From contig NZ_AP021861.1 of the NCBI RefSeq assembly GCF_009177095.1, positions 2,586,501-2,650,500 on the forward strand: a DNA stretch of 64,000 bases, in the 5' to 3' direction. Positions 15,787 through 23,819 of the stretch are shown piece after piece. The first letter of the stretch is position 1. The number at the start of each line of letters is the position of its first letter. A model generated the notes under the pieces. It was given only the letters and a program-made list of their open reading frames with translations. It had not been told where the DNA came from and searched no databases. A program made the position numbers and the translations under genes. The DNA is from Lacipirellula parvula. Lineage in GTDB: Bacteria > Planctomycetota > Planctomycetia > Pirellulales > Lacipirellulaceae.

Positions 15787-17190
15787 ATGGACCAAAACCA
15801 GAATTCCTCTTCCTGGGACGACCTCATCAAGGAGATCGGCGCCGCCCCGGCCCCCGACGCGTTGGAGCGGAAACGCCCCGCGATCGAAACGACTGTCATC
15901 CCGCCGACGATCGTCGCCGCCCCGCCGAAGGCGAAGCCGAGCGATTGGGGTGGCCTCGCCTCGCAATTGGGCATCGAAGTTCCGCCGGAACCAGAGCCCG
16001 TTGCCAAGCCGCAGCCCAAAGCGAAGGCCGAACCACCGGCGAAGGCAGAGCCCAAACCGCAGCCGAAGGCTGAACCCAAGGCAAAGGCGGAGCCGAAGCC
16101 AAAGCGAGAATCGAAGCGGGCTCCCCGCGCCGAAGCCGAGGAGCCGCGTCACGAGCCTACGCCGGGCGAACTCGAATCGAGCTTCGCAGGCATCGAGCCG
16201 TTGGAATCGAGCTTCGTAGAGATCATCGAAGAAGAGATCGTCTCGGTCGAGTTCAGCGACGATGATTCCGATCTAGCTGACGAGTTCGCTTCGCGTTTGG
16301 GCGATGATTCGCTGTCGGGCGAAGCGGCTCGCAACGCGTTCGACGCTTTGTTCGAGGGGACGTTCGCTCCGCCAGCTCCGCGTCCGCCCCGCCCGCCGCG
16401 TGCCCCCCGGGGCCGCGAAGAGGGGCGCCGCGGTCCGCGCTGGCGAGAGGAAGGCGATGACGACGAAGCCCCCGTATCGCGCCCCGTTGAGGACGAACTC
16501 GATCCGCTGGAAGGCGCCGGTGACGATGAGGAAGATGAAGTCGCCGATGAAAGCGAAGTGGCTGCCGAAGAGACCGAAGGCGCAGTTGGCGAAGAGGGGG
16601 ATCGCCCCCGTCGCCGTCGCCGTCGTCGTCGCGGCGGTCGCGGGCGCACTCGCGAAGGGCGTAGCGATGAACCGCGCCAAGAACGCGATTTGGAAGATTC
16701 CGAATCGGACGCGGACGAAGAACTGAGCGACAGCGTCGAGCCGGCCGAGCAAGACGAAGACGAGGCGCCAGCCGAAGCTGCGGAGGGCGATCGCCCGCGT
16801 CGTCGTCGCCGTCGTCGCCGTCGCGGTGGTTCGAGCGAAGGCTCCGAAGAACGTCCCGCTGCCGCTCGCAAGCCCCGTCCTGCTTCGCGCCGTGACGAGG
16901 AGAGTGACGGCGAAGAGGAGCACGACGAAGAGGCGGAGCACGATGATGACGACTTCGCTCCTGTCACCCGTTCGCGTGACGATGACGACGAAGATGATGA
17001 CGACGATGACATGCCGCAAATGTCGCACAAGAACATCCCGACCTGGTCGGAGGCGATCGGCGTGATGGTCGATCTGAACCTGCAGTCGCGGAAGGATTCG
17101 CCGTCGCGGCCCGGCGGCCCCGGCGGCGGGCGCGAACGAGGCGGTCGAGGTCGCGGTCGAGGCCGCGGTCGGGGACGCAGTAGTTCGTAA
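15787..17190 (+). CDS. Hypercharged, largely disordered protein with Arg tracts and an RGG-like tail
   Basis: The 467-residue protein is mostly low complexity. Residues about 50-125 are a Lys/Pro/Ala/Glu linker (KPQPKAKAEPPAKAEP), followed by acidic blocks. Two nearly identical units, GDRPRRRRRRRRGG and GDRPRRRRRRRRRGG, lie at about 272-285 and 335-349. A folded-looking conserved stretch, IPTWSEAIGVMVDLNLQSRK, sits at about 417-436, and the tail is a run of RGRGRGRG. SWDDLIKEIGAAP and DWGGLASQLGIEVP are short Trp motifs near the N-terminus. Alternating acid and basic tracts with RGG are typical of RNA-binding scaffolds such as the RNase E C-terminal region. No catalytic domain is visible. Role in RNA or nucleoid binding is inference. 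Confidence 0.75.
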   Translation: MDQNQNSSSWDDLIKEIGAAPAPDALERKRPAIETTVIPPTIVAAPPKAKPSDWGGLASQLGIEVPPEPEPVAKPQPKAKAEPPAKAEPKPQPKAEPKAKAEPKPKRESKRAPRAEAEEPRHEPTPGELESSFAGIEPLESSFVEIIEEEIVSVEFSDDDSDLADEFASRLGDDSLSGEAARNAFDALFEGTFAPPAPRPPRPPRAPRGREEGRRGPRWREEGDDDEAPVSRPVEDELDPLEGAGDDEEDEVADESEVAAEETEGAVGEEGDRPRRRRRRRRGGRGRTREGRSDEPRQERDLEDSESDADEELSDSVEPAEQDEDEAPAEAAEGDRPRRRRRRRRRGGSSEGSEERPAAARKPRPASRRDEESDGEEEHDEEAEHDDDDFAPVTRSRDDDDEDDDDDDMPQMSHKNIPTWSEAIGVMVDLNLQSRKDSPSRPGGPGGGRERGGRGRGRGRGRGRSSS

Positions 17191-17222
17191 GGTCGAAGTT
17201 GTTGCAGTAAAACAAACGGCGG

Positions 17223-17253
17223 CGCCGTCGTTGGGATCGTCCCAGCGACGGCG
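17223..17253 (+). terminator. Hairpin after the Arg-tract gene
   Basis: CGCCGTCGTTGGGA (17223-17236) and TCCCAGCGACGGCG (17240-17253) pair over 14 bp with one G-T pair and a 3-base loop. No T-run follows. It separates the gene from adenine deaminase. Confidence 0.6.
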
Positions 17254-17304
17254 TCCGCGCGTTTCAGGCGTTCAATTTAACCAGCACACGGAAGAGGTCG
17301 CCGC

Positions 17305-18948
17305 ATGAACGCGGGTTCCCAGACCATTGTTGGACAGGTCGTCGACATTGCCGGTCGGAAGATCGCCGCAGCGGAAGTGAGCGTCGTCGACGGGCGAATC
17401 GCCGCGATCACGCCGACGACGAAGCCTGCCGCGACGTTCCTCTTACCGGGGTTCGTCGACGCCCATGTCCATGTCGAAAGTTCGATGCTCGTGCCGAGCG
17501 AGTTCGCTCGCGCGGCGGTCGTTCACGGCACCGTCGCCACGGTGAGCGATCCACACGAGATCGGCAACGTACTCGGCGTCGCCGGCGTCCACTACATGCT
17601 GGAGAACGCCTCGCACGTGCCGTTCAAGTTCTACTTTGGCGCCCCTTCGTGCGTCCCGGCAACGACGTTCGAGACTGCCGGGGCGACGATCTCGGTCGCC
17701 GAGGTCGAGCAGTTGCTCGACGATCCGCGGATCGTGTACCTCAGCGAGATGATGAACTTCCCGGGCATTTTGTTCGGCGATCCCGACTGCCTGGCGAAGG
17801 TGCGGGCCGCCCATGCCCGCAACAAGCCGGTCGACGGCCACGCTCCAGGCCTCCGCGGCGCCGACGCGGCGAAGTACATCGCGGCTGGCATCACGACCGA
17901 CCACGAGTGTTTCACCAAGGAGGAAGCGCTCGATAAGATCGCCGCGGGGTGCAAGATTTCGATCCGCGAAGGCTCGGCCGCACGCAATTTTGACGCCCTT
18001 CATACGCTCATCGGCGAACATCCCGCGATGGCGATGCTCTGCAGCGACGACAAGCACCCAGACGAGTTGCTCGTCAGCCACATCAACGCGCTGGTCCGCC
18101 GCGCGGTGGAGCGCGTGATCGACGTGTTCGATGCGCTGCAAGCAGCGTGCGTGAATCCAGTGGAGCACTACAAGCTGAACGTCGGCCAACTCCGCGTCGG
18201 CGATCCGGCCGATTTCATCGAGGTCGATTCGCTCACCGCGTTCAACGTGAAGCGGACCTGGATCGATGGCAAGCTCGTCGCCGAGAACGGCAAGACGCTC
18301 ATTCCGCGCGTCGAGCCCAAGGTCGTCAATCACTTCACGGCAACGCATGTACAGCCCGAGCAGTTTGCCGTGAAAGCGCACGCCGGCACGAAGTTGCAGG
18401 TGATCGAGGCGCTCGACGGCCAGCTGATTACTAACCGCCTGGAGTTTGAGCCGTTGGCCGTGGAGGGCGTCGTCGTCAGCGATCCGACGCGCGACTTGCT
18501 CAAGCTGGTCGTCGTCAATCGGTATACCAAGGCGGCGCCGGCAATTGCGTTCATCAAGAATTTCGGACTGCAAAGCGGCGCCATGGCGTCGAGCGTGGCC
18601 CATGATTCGCACAATGTGATCGCCGTCGGCGTGAGCGACGACGATATCGCCGCGGCTGTCAACGCCGTGATGGACGCTGGCGGCGGACTGGCGGCGGTGA
18701 ACCACGTGCAAGGCGATCACTGGGTGCTGCCGCTCCCTGTCGCCGGACTCATGGCGACAGGCACGTGCGCGGAAGTGGGGCATGCTTACCAGGAACTCGA
18801 CGCCGCCGTAAAACGCTGGGGCTCGACCCTGCGGGCGCCCTACATGACGCTGTCGTTCATGGCACTGTTGGTGATTCCCGCCCTGAAACTCAGCGACAAG
18901 GGCCTATTCGACGGCGGCAAATTCGAATTCACGCCGCTGTTGGCTTAG
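17305..18948 (+). CDS. ade: Adenine deaminase
   Basis: The 547-residue protein matches the Ade family of the amidohydrolase superfamily, which converts adenine to hypoxanthine and ammonia. Metal ligands are visible in PGFVDAHVHVESSM, and GTVATVSDPHEIGNV and KPVDGHAPGLRG are family blocks. VAHDSHNVIAVGVSDDDIAA and GDHWVLPLPVAGLM mark the C-terminal Ade-specific domain. ATG 17305 has GAAGAGGT eight bases upstream. Length is slightly short of the usual 570-600. A cytosine deaminase follows on the same strand, separated by a repeat, so both may serve nucleobase salvage or nitrogen release. Confidence 0.95.
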   Translation: MNAGSQTIVGQVVDIAGRKIAAAEVSVVDGRIAAITPTTKPAATFLLPGFVDAHVHVESSMLVPSEFARAAVVHGTVATVSDPHEIGNVLGVAGVHYMLENASHVPFKFYFGAPSCVPATTFETAGATISVAEVEQLLDDPRIVYLSEMMNFPGILFGDPDCLAKVRAAHARNKPVDGHAPGLRGADAAKYIAAGITTDHECFTKEEALDKIAAGCKISIREGSAARNFDALHTLIGEHPAMAMLCSDDKHPDELLVSHINALVRRAVERVIDVFDALQAACVNPVEHYKLNVGQLRVGDPADFIEVDSLTAFNVKRTWIDGKLVAENGKTLIPRVEPKVVNHFTATHVQPEQFAVKAHAGTKLQVIEALDGQLITNRLEFEPLAVEGVVVSDPTRDLLKLVVVNRYTKAAPAIAFIKNFGLQSGAMASSVAHDSHNVIAVGVSDDDIAAAVNAVMDAGGGLAAVNHVQGDHWVLPLPVAGLMATGTCAEVGHAYQELDAAVKRWGSTLRAPYMTLSFMALLVIPALKLSDKGLFDGGKFEFTPLLA

Positions 18949-18958
18949 TGGCGTAAGA

Positions 18959-19158
18959 TTAACCACAAAGGCTCTGAGGCACGAAGAAGTTGCACAAAGA
19001 GTTGTTGCTCGCGCATCAACGATTACGGATAGGACTGCCTAACCGCTGATGAACGCTGATCAGGCGCTAATAGAAATTCATATTAGCGCCCATTAGCGTC
19101 AATTAGCGGGCCGTACTCTTTAATTCCTTTGTGCTTCCCTTCGAGCCTTCGTGGTTAG
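18959..19158. repeat. Imperfect palindromic element between two deaminase genes
   Basis: The ends are complementary: TTAACCACAAAGGCTCTGAG at the left and CGAGCCTTCGTGGTTAG at the right. The centre holds related direct and inverted copies of GCGCTAAT and ATTAGCG (for example ATTAGCGCCCATTAGCG). No protein is encoded. It resembles the element at 33450-33662 in layout and in the AAGG/CCTT-rich ends. Confidence 0.6.
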
Positions 19159-19188
19159 CCCCCGCTGAACTAAATCTAAGCCCAGAGA

Positions 19189-19632
19189 ATGCCGATGGAT
19201 CCGTTTCTGCAAGCCGCGATCGACGAAGCGAAGCAAGGCCTCTCCGAGGGAGGCATCCCGATCGGGTCGGTGTTGGTGATCGACGGCGAGATCGTCGGCC
19301 GCGGCCACAATCGCCGCGTGCAGAAAGGAAGCGCTATTCTCCACGCCGAGATGGACTGCCTGGAAAACGCCGGCCGGCTCGCCGCGCGGGACTACCAACG
19401 GGCCGTGTTATACTCGACGCTGTCGCCGTGCGACATGTGCAGCGGTACGGCGCTGCTGTACGGCATTCCGCGGGTGGTGATCGGCGAGAACCGCACCTTC
19501 CAGGGGCCCGAAGAGTACGTGCGGTCGCGCGGCGTGGCGCTGGAGATTGTCGACGACTCGACATGCGTACAATTGATGCGAGACTTCATCGCCGCCAGGC
19601 CGGAACTTTGGAACGAAGACATCGGCGTGTAG
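19189..19632 (+). CDS. Cytosine deaminase, Fcy1-like
   Basis: The 147-residue protein carries the zinc deaminase motifs LHAEMD (H52, E54) and PCDMC (C81, C84). Surrounding blocks agree with yeast cytosine deaminase as I know it: EGGIPIGSVLV, GRGHNRRVQKGSAILHAE, LYSTLSPCDMCSG, YGIPRVVIGEN and the C-terminal RPELWNEDIG. It should convert cytosine to uracil and ammonia, as a homodimer. A guanine or tRNA adenosine deaminase is less likely because of the Fcy1-type C-terminus. Two possible ATGs are separated by one codon (19189 and 19195). It follows adenine deaminase. Confidence 0.9.
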   Translation: MPMDPFLQAAIDEAKQGLSEGGIPIGSVLVIDGEIVGRGHNRRVQKGSAILHAEMDCLENAGRLAARDYQRAVLYSTLSPCDMCSGTALLYGIPRVVIGENRTFQGPEEYVRSRGVALEIVDDSTCVQLMRDFIAARPELWNEDIGV

Positions 19633-19637
19633 TAATT

Positions 19638-19674
19638 TTCCCCTCCCTCGCAGGGAGGGGCTAGGGGAGGGATT
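19638..19674. repeat. CCCCTCCCT hairpin repeat, copy 1
   Basis: CCCCTCCCTCGCAGGGAGGG forms a 9-bp stem with a 3-base loop, followed by CTAGGGGAGGGATT. The same sequence occurs inverted at 57574-57611. It lies six bases after the cytosine deaminase stop and may act as its terminator. Confidence 0.7.
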
Positions 19675-19727
19675 CCCAACGATCGCACTAAGTCATCGCG
19701 ACACTCCCCAAGCAGCGTTCGAAAAAG

Positions 19728-20783
19728 ATGTTCCTCTCCCCCCGCATCCGCCTCAAACCGCTCGCCACGCTTTGCCGGCGATTGGCGTTCGCCACCAGCG
19801 CGGGGATCGAAGACCGCAAGATCTGGCGCGATGAAGCCGCCCGCAGCCGCGGACGCGAACAAGCGGCCCTGCAAGAAGTGGCTGACCAACTCTCCCGCGG
19901 CGTGTCGATTAGCGACGCCCTCGCGATGAGCGACGGTTATCTGCCGAGGATGTTCAAGCAGATCGTCGCCATCGGCGATACGAGCGGCCGGCTCGATCAT
20001 GCTTACAAACGGTTGGCCGAGCATTACGAGCATGCTCAAACAGCGAAGCGGTCGCTGATGACGGCGCTGGCGTGGCCGATGATTCAGCTCTTCATCGCGC
20101 TGGCGGTCGTCGGGATCGTGATCTGGATCTCTGGAGCGTTGCAGCTGCAGAACCTCGACGGCGAGCCGCTCGACTTATTCGGGCTAGGAATCTCGGGCTC
20201 GTCAGGGCTCATGCTGTACGTCGGGTGCATCGCCCTCGCGGTGGCGGCCGTCTTTTTGGCGATCGAAGCCGGGCGGCGCGGTGTTCTTTGGACGCGGCAG
20301 TTGCAGCGTTGGTTGCTCGGCGTTCCCGCGCTCGGCGAGGCGATCCGCACGCTCGCGCTGGCGCGGTTCACCTGGGCGTTGCAGCTGATTCTCGACACCT
20401 CAATGGACCTGCGCAAAGCACTGCCGCTCGCGCTCGACGCATCAGGCAATGACTACTACCGCGGGTTGGGTCCGCAGGTGGCGAGCAACATCCAACAAGG
20501 AATGTCGCTCCATTCAGCCCTCGCCGAGACAAACGCTTTCCCCAGCGACTTGCTGGAGTCGATCGCTATTGGCGAACAGACGGGGATGATGTCGGAAACG
20601 ATGGAGCGGCTCTCAAAGGAGTACCAACGTCGTTCGAACACGGCGATCAGCATTATTGGCCAGACGATTGGGTACGTTGTCTGGGCGGTGGTGATCGTGT
20701 TGATCGTCATCCTCATCTTCCGCGCGGCGGGCATGTATATTGGGATGATTAATCAAGCGGCGAGTCCGGACTTCATGAAGTAG
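19728..20783 (+). CDS. Type II secretion system F family protein (GspF/PilC-like)
   Basis: The 351-residue protein has two T2SF domains. The first is ATSAGIEDRKIWRDE followed by QLSRGVSISDALAMSDGYLP and AIGDTSGRLDHAYKRLAEHY; the second is LILDTSMDLRKALPLALDAS followed by IQQGMSLHSALAETNAFP and AIGEQTGMMSETMERLSKEY. Three membrane stretches lie at about 110-135, 160-185 and 310-335. GspF/PilC proteins form the inner-membrane platform of pseudopilus or type IV pilus machines. No GspE, GspG or other secretion gene is adjacent, so it acts with components encoded elsewhere. DUF1559-type prepilin-like proteins could be clients (inference). Confidence 0.88.
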   Translation: MFLSPRIRLKPLATLCRRLAFATSAGIEDRKIWRDEAARSRGREQAALQEVADQLSRGVSISDALAMSDGYLPRMFKQIVAIGDTSGRLDHAYKRLAEHYEHAQTAKRSLMTALAWPMIQLFIALAVVGIVIWISGALQLQNLDGEPLDLFGLGISGSSGLMLYVGCIALAVAAVFLAIEAGRRGVLWTRQLQRWLLGVPALGEAIRTLALARFTWALQLILDTSMDLRKALPLALDASGNDYYRGLGPQVASNIQQGMSLHSALAETNAFPSDLLESIAIGEQTGMMSETMERLSKEYQRRSNTAISIIGQTIGYVVWAVVIVLIVILIFRAAGMYIGMINQAASPDFMK

Positions 20784-20817
20784 TGCGACGCGCCGTCTTC
20801 GATAGTAGGGCGCCGTT

Positions 20818-21402
20818 TCACTCCTTCAGCACCATGTCGATGCACAGCACGGCCGCGAGGATTAGCTTGCGGATCGCCGATTCGGGAGGAATGTTGTTCG
20901 CCACGTCGAGCGCGTAGCTGTCAGCCGTCGTGAACATCTCTTTGTGGATGCCGGCCCACTTCTTGCTGACGCGGGCCAGCTCGACGCCGTTCGCGGTGAA
21001 CTTAAACTCCCAGCCGGTCCACTTGCCGGCGAGTTGGCACACCGTCCGTCCGTGCTCGTCGTGCACGTTGAAGGCGCCGCCGATGGAAAAGAGCTTCTGC
21101 TCGAATCCGCCTAGCAGCGCGCCCTCGCCGTCGTAGACCTTCACCTTCGAAAGGAAGAGCGAGATGCCGCGGACGACCCGCACGACCAGGTTGCCCTGCA
21201 TGTCGGTGACGTGGATATCGAACGGCGTCATCCGGCGGTAATCGGTGAAGCGAAGGGCCTGCGTCAGCCAACTGAGGTGCGGCTCACGGCACTCGAGCAC
21301 CATCTCGCCCGAGTCGAGGTCGTAGATGTCGTAGTTGCTGGCCGCTTTGAACAGGCCGAGGTGTTCTTTGACGATCAGTTGATCTGCAGTATCCCAAGCC
21401 AT
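20818..21402 (-). CDS. LURP-one-related / phospholipid scramblase-like protein
   Basis: The ATG at 21402 has GAAGGA seven bases upstream and gives 194 residues. The protein is a beta-rich single domain: FKAASNYDIYDLDSGEMVLE, PFDIHVTDMQGNLVVRVVRG, KVKVYDGEGALLGGFEQKLF, FNVHDEHGRTVCQLAGKW and a hydrophobic C-terminal helix (IRKLILAAVLCIDMVLKE). This repetitive barrel with a C-terminal helix is the LURP-one/Tubby-like scramblase pattern. Bacterial members have no settled function; membrane association is suggested by the final helix. An upstream in-frame ATG at 21462 lacks support. Confidence 0.75.
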   Translation of the reverse strand: MAWDTADQLIVKEHLGLFKAASNYDIYDLDSGEMVLECREPHLSWLTQALRFTDYRRMTPFDIHVTDMQGNLVVRVVRGISLFLSKVKVYDGEGALLGGFEQKLFSIGGAFNVHDEHGRTVCQLAGKWTGWEFKFTANGVELARVSKKWAGIHKEMFTTADSYALDVANNIPPESAIRKLILAAVLCIDMVLKE

Positions 21403-21522
21403 GAATAATCCTTCGACGAGAATGTGCAGTGGAGCAGGCGGAAGACTCCGTCGCCCGGCCAACGCCGGATGGACGAAGGCAGCGTGACAATCTTACCTGA
21501 AAGGATCGCCCCCGGAGATCGA

Positions 21523-22359
21523 CTATTTGGATAGCGATCGCAAATGGGCGATGACGGCCTCGTGCGGATCCTTGACGCTCGCTTTCACCCAATCGCCGAG
21601 CGAGCCGGCGGGGACGCCCGGTTGCAGCGAGGCGAGGTAGCCGGTGAGGAGCGTTTCGCGGCCCGCTTCCGAGTGGAGCAGGAAGTGGACCCACAGCCAC
21701 GATTCTGCGTAATCGAGCTGAGTCAGCGCCCCCGCGTCGGTTAGCTGTTCGAGCCGCGGCAGGTTCGGCCGCCATCCGCCGACGGCCAGCTGCCCGCGGA
21801 GGTAGTCGAGGTGCATCCGGTTGACGCCATCGAGGCCGCGGCCAACCTCGAAGTACTCGGCCAAACCTTCGTCGAGCCACAGCGGCAAGTTCGGCACGCT
21901 CGCATGGAGATAGCCGTGCGCCACTTCATGCCGCAGGTCGTCGGCGATCGCTTCGCCCCAGCTCGCGTAGACGGCGAGCTCGCGGTCGGTCTCGACGAAG
22001 ATCGCCCGCCGTTCGGGGAAGCCAGGAAAGCGTCGCGAGACGTGGCGTTTGAAGTCGGCTTCATCGGCAAAGAGGTGGACGTGGATTTGCCGGTCACTGG
22101 TGGCGATGCGGAGTCGATCGCTGATGAGCTGCCGCTCGGCGACCAGCTCGTCGATGAGCCGGTTCTCGCTCGGCAGAATGAAGTCGGCGTGAAAGACCAG
22201 CTGCCCGACGGTAACGGGGTGAGCAAGGTAAGCTGCGGCGTCCTTCTGACCGGCGCCAGGGCGGAGGTCGATCCGGCGGTCGGAGTTAAACGAGCGGCAA
22301 GCCCCCAGCGCCAGCATCGCCAGCGCGAAGCAAGCAGTGATCAGGGGCGTTCGACGCAT
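21523..22359 (-). CDS. Lipoprotein with peptidase-MA-like (HEVAH) metalloprotease domain
   Basis: From the ATG at 22359 the product is 278 residues with a lipoprotein signal; the lipobox is LGAC, with C21. The gluzincin motif HEVAHGYLH (H144, E145, H148) is followed by WLDEGLAEYF, giving the third zinc ligand Glu. HLFADEADFKRHV is typical of DUF1570/peptidase-MA-like proteins of planctomycetes. The protein should sit on a membrane and cleave peptides, if active. It is on the same strand as ispG, separated by a paired-palindrome repeat. Confidence 0.8.
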   Translation of the reverse strand: MRRTPLITACFALAMLALGACRSFNSDRRIDLRPGAGQKDAAAYLAHPVTVGQLVFHADFILPSENRLIDELVAERQLISDRLRIATSDRQIHVHLFADEADFKRHVSRRFPGFPERRAIFVETDRELAVYASWGEAIADDLRHEVAHGYLHASVPNLPLWLDEGLAEYFEVGRGLDGVNRMHLDYLRGQLAVGGWRPNLPRLEQLTDAGALTQLDYAESWLWVHFLLHSEAGRETLLTGYLASLQPGVPAGSLGDWVKASVKDPHEAVIAHLRSLSK

Positions 22360-22462
22360 GCAGAGGCTCGCAAAGCCGCGGGAAACGGCGCTGCTGGCGC
22401 CGACATTCGGACGCGGGATTCTAGCGGCCAGCGGCCCTTCGCCGAATGGCAATTCACGCCCA

Positions 22463-22584
22463 GTAGCCGCGGGGCAACGACCCGCCGGGGCGGTGATGGA
22501 GGGACAATTGATGTAAATCCGCGTACGGCTCTTCGCTGAGGATCTTTCTGAACTCGCTCCGGCGGGTCGTTGACCCGCGGCTAC
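22463..22584. repeat. Paired-palindrome repeat, GGGTCGTTGACCC family
   Basis: GTAGCCGCGGGGCAACGACC (left) and GGTCGTTGACCCGCGGCTAC (right) are complementary ends of a roughly 120-base element. The right end supplies the TAG stop codon of ispG on the minus strand. A single arm recurs at 27465-27492. Confidence 0.75.
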
Positions 22585-23717
22585 CTGCCGGCGGAGATTA
22601 ACGCGTCGAGTTCCGCCTTCAAGCGGGGCAAGATGGCGTCGTAGGGGAACTGGCCGAGCGATTCGCTGCGGCGTTTGAGGTTCACCACGGTCGGACCGCA
22701 CCAGAGGCCGAGGTCGGCGTCGTCGGTTTCACCGGGGCCGTTCACGCGGCAGCCCATCACGGCGATCGTGATCGCATGCTCGCTAGCATAGCGGGTCATT
22801 TCTTTCACCTGCTCGGCGAGGTCGATGAACGCCTCGTTCTCGACGCGCGAGCAGCTGGGGCAGCTGATGATATTCAGCGTGCTCAGGCCGAAGTCGACCA
22901 CCGAGCGGACGCGGCCGGCGGCGATGTCGGCGAGAATCTTGCGGCCCGCTTCGATCTCCTCCGGTTTGCGCGGGTTCGAAACAGTCAGCGAGACGCGAAT
23001 CGTGTCGCCAATGCCGCGGCTGAGGAGTTGTTCGAAGGCGATCCGCGTTTTGATGATGCCGTCTGGCGGGAGGCCCGCTTCGGTGACGCCGAGATGAAGC
23101 GGCACATCGGGCCGCCGTTCGGCGAAGCGGCGATTGACCTCGATCACCTTCTGCGGGTCGGAGTCCTTCAGCGAAACGCAGTAGCGCGAGAAGCCGAGTT
23201 CGTCGAGAACTTGGCAATGCTCGAACGCGCTGTCGAGCATCGGCGAAATCGAATCGTCGTGGGCGTAACGATCTTTCACCGCCGGATCGACGCTGCCGCA
23301 GTTGACGCCGACGCGCATCGCGCAGTCGTTGTCGACGGCGATCTTCGCCAGGTAGCGGACCTTCTCCTGCCACGGCTTTTCGCGTTCGTGGTGATAAAGA
23401 TGGCCGGGGTTGTAGCGAATCTTGTCGACGTGGGGCGCCACGAGTTCGGCGAGGCGATAGTTTTCTTGTAGGTCGACGGAGAGGTTCGCCTGGGTCTGCT
23501 TGCGGATCTCGGCGAGGGCGGCGGCGTCCTTCGTGCTGTCGACGGCCACCCGCACGACGTCGGCGCCGGCGGCGTGCAGGGCGTTCACCTGCTCGACCGT
23601 CGCGTCGATGTTCTGCGTGTGCGTCGCGGTCATGCTTTGCACCGCGACGGGGTGATCGGCGCCGATGGCGGTCGTGCCGATGCGGACCGAACGAGTTGGA
23701 TTGCGAGTGATTTGCAC
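22581..23717 (-). CDS. ispG: (E)-4-hydroxy-3-methylbut-2-enyl-diphosphate synthase
   Basis: The 378-residue protein matches IspG (GcpE) along its length, catalysing the penultimate step of the MEP isoprenoid pathway with a 4Fe-4S cluster. The N-terminal TIM-barrel part is visible in [33 protein letters not shown] and KIRYNPGHL. Cluster ligands lie in [14 protein letters not shown] and [10 protein letters not shown], and RIGV/GVNCGS and GVTEAG blocks are conserved. It is the short bacterial form without the plant-type insertion. The last residues and stop codon fall within a palindromic repeat. Upstream on the same strand is a CPBP protease. Confidence 0.96.
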   Translation of the reverse strand: MQITRNPTRSVRIGTTAIGADHPVAVQSMTATHTQNIDATVEQVNALHAAGADVVRVAVDSTKDAAALAEIRKQTQANLSVDLQENYRLAELVAPHVDKIRYNPGHLYHHEREKPWQEKVRYLAKIAVDNDCAMRVGVNCGSVDPAVKDRYAHDDSISPMLDSAFEHCQVLDELGFSRYCVSLKDSDPQKVIEVNRRFAERRPDVPLHLGVTEAGLPPDGIIKTRIAFEQLLSRGIGDTIRVSLTVSNPRKPEEIEAGRKILADIAAGRVRSVVDFGLSTLNIISCPSCSRVENEAFIDLAEQVKEMTRYASEHAITIAVMGCRVNGPGETDDADLGLWCGPTVVNLKRRSESLGQFPYDAILPRLKAELDALISAGR

Positions 23718-23819
23718 AGTGAAGCGTTAGCCGAGGATCGCGAACTTGGAGCGGTTTCCCTTGATTTTACGGCATGCGAATCGAGCGGTCGAGGCGGAAG
23801 AATCGGCCACCCGGGGGCG

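Noticed and set aside
16149-17036. Ser-rich frame on the minus strand opposite the Arg-tract protein
   Set aside because: The runs of Ser and Arg are the mirror of GAC/GAA/CGT codon runs on the plus strand; no start signal or motif supports it.
17443-18783. Long open frame on the minus strand opposite adenine deaminase
   Set aside because: It is an antisense frame of a highly conserved gene in GC-rich DNA. Its protein is His/Arg-rich with no recognisable domain.
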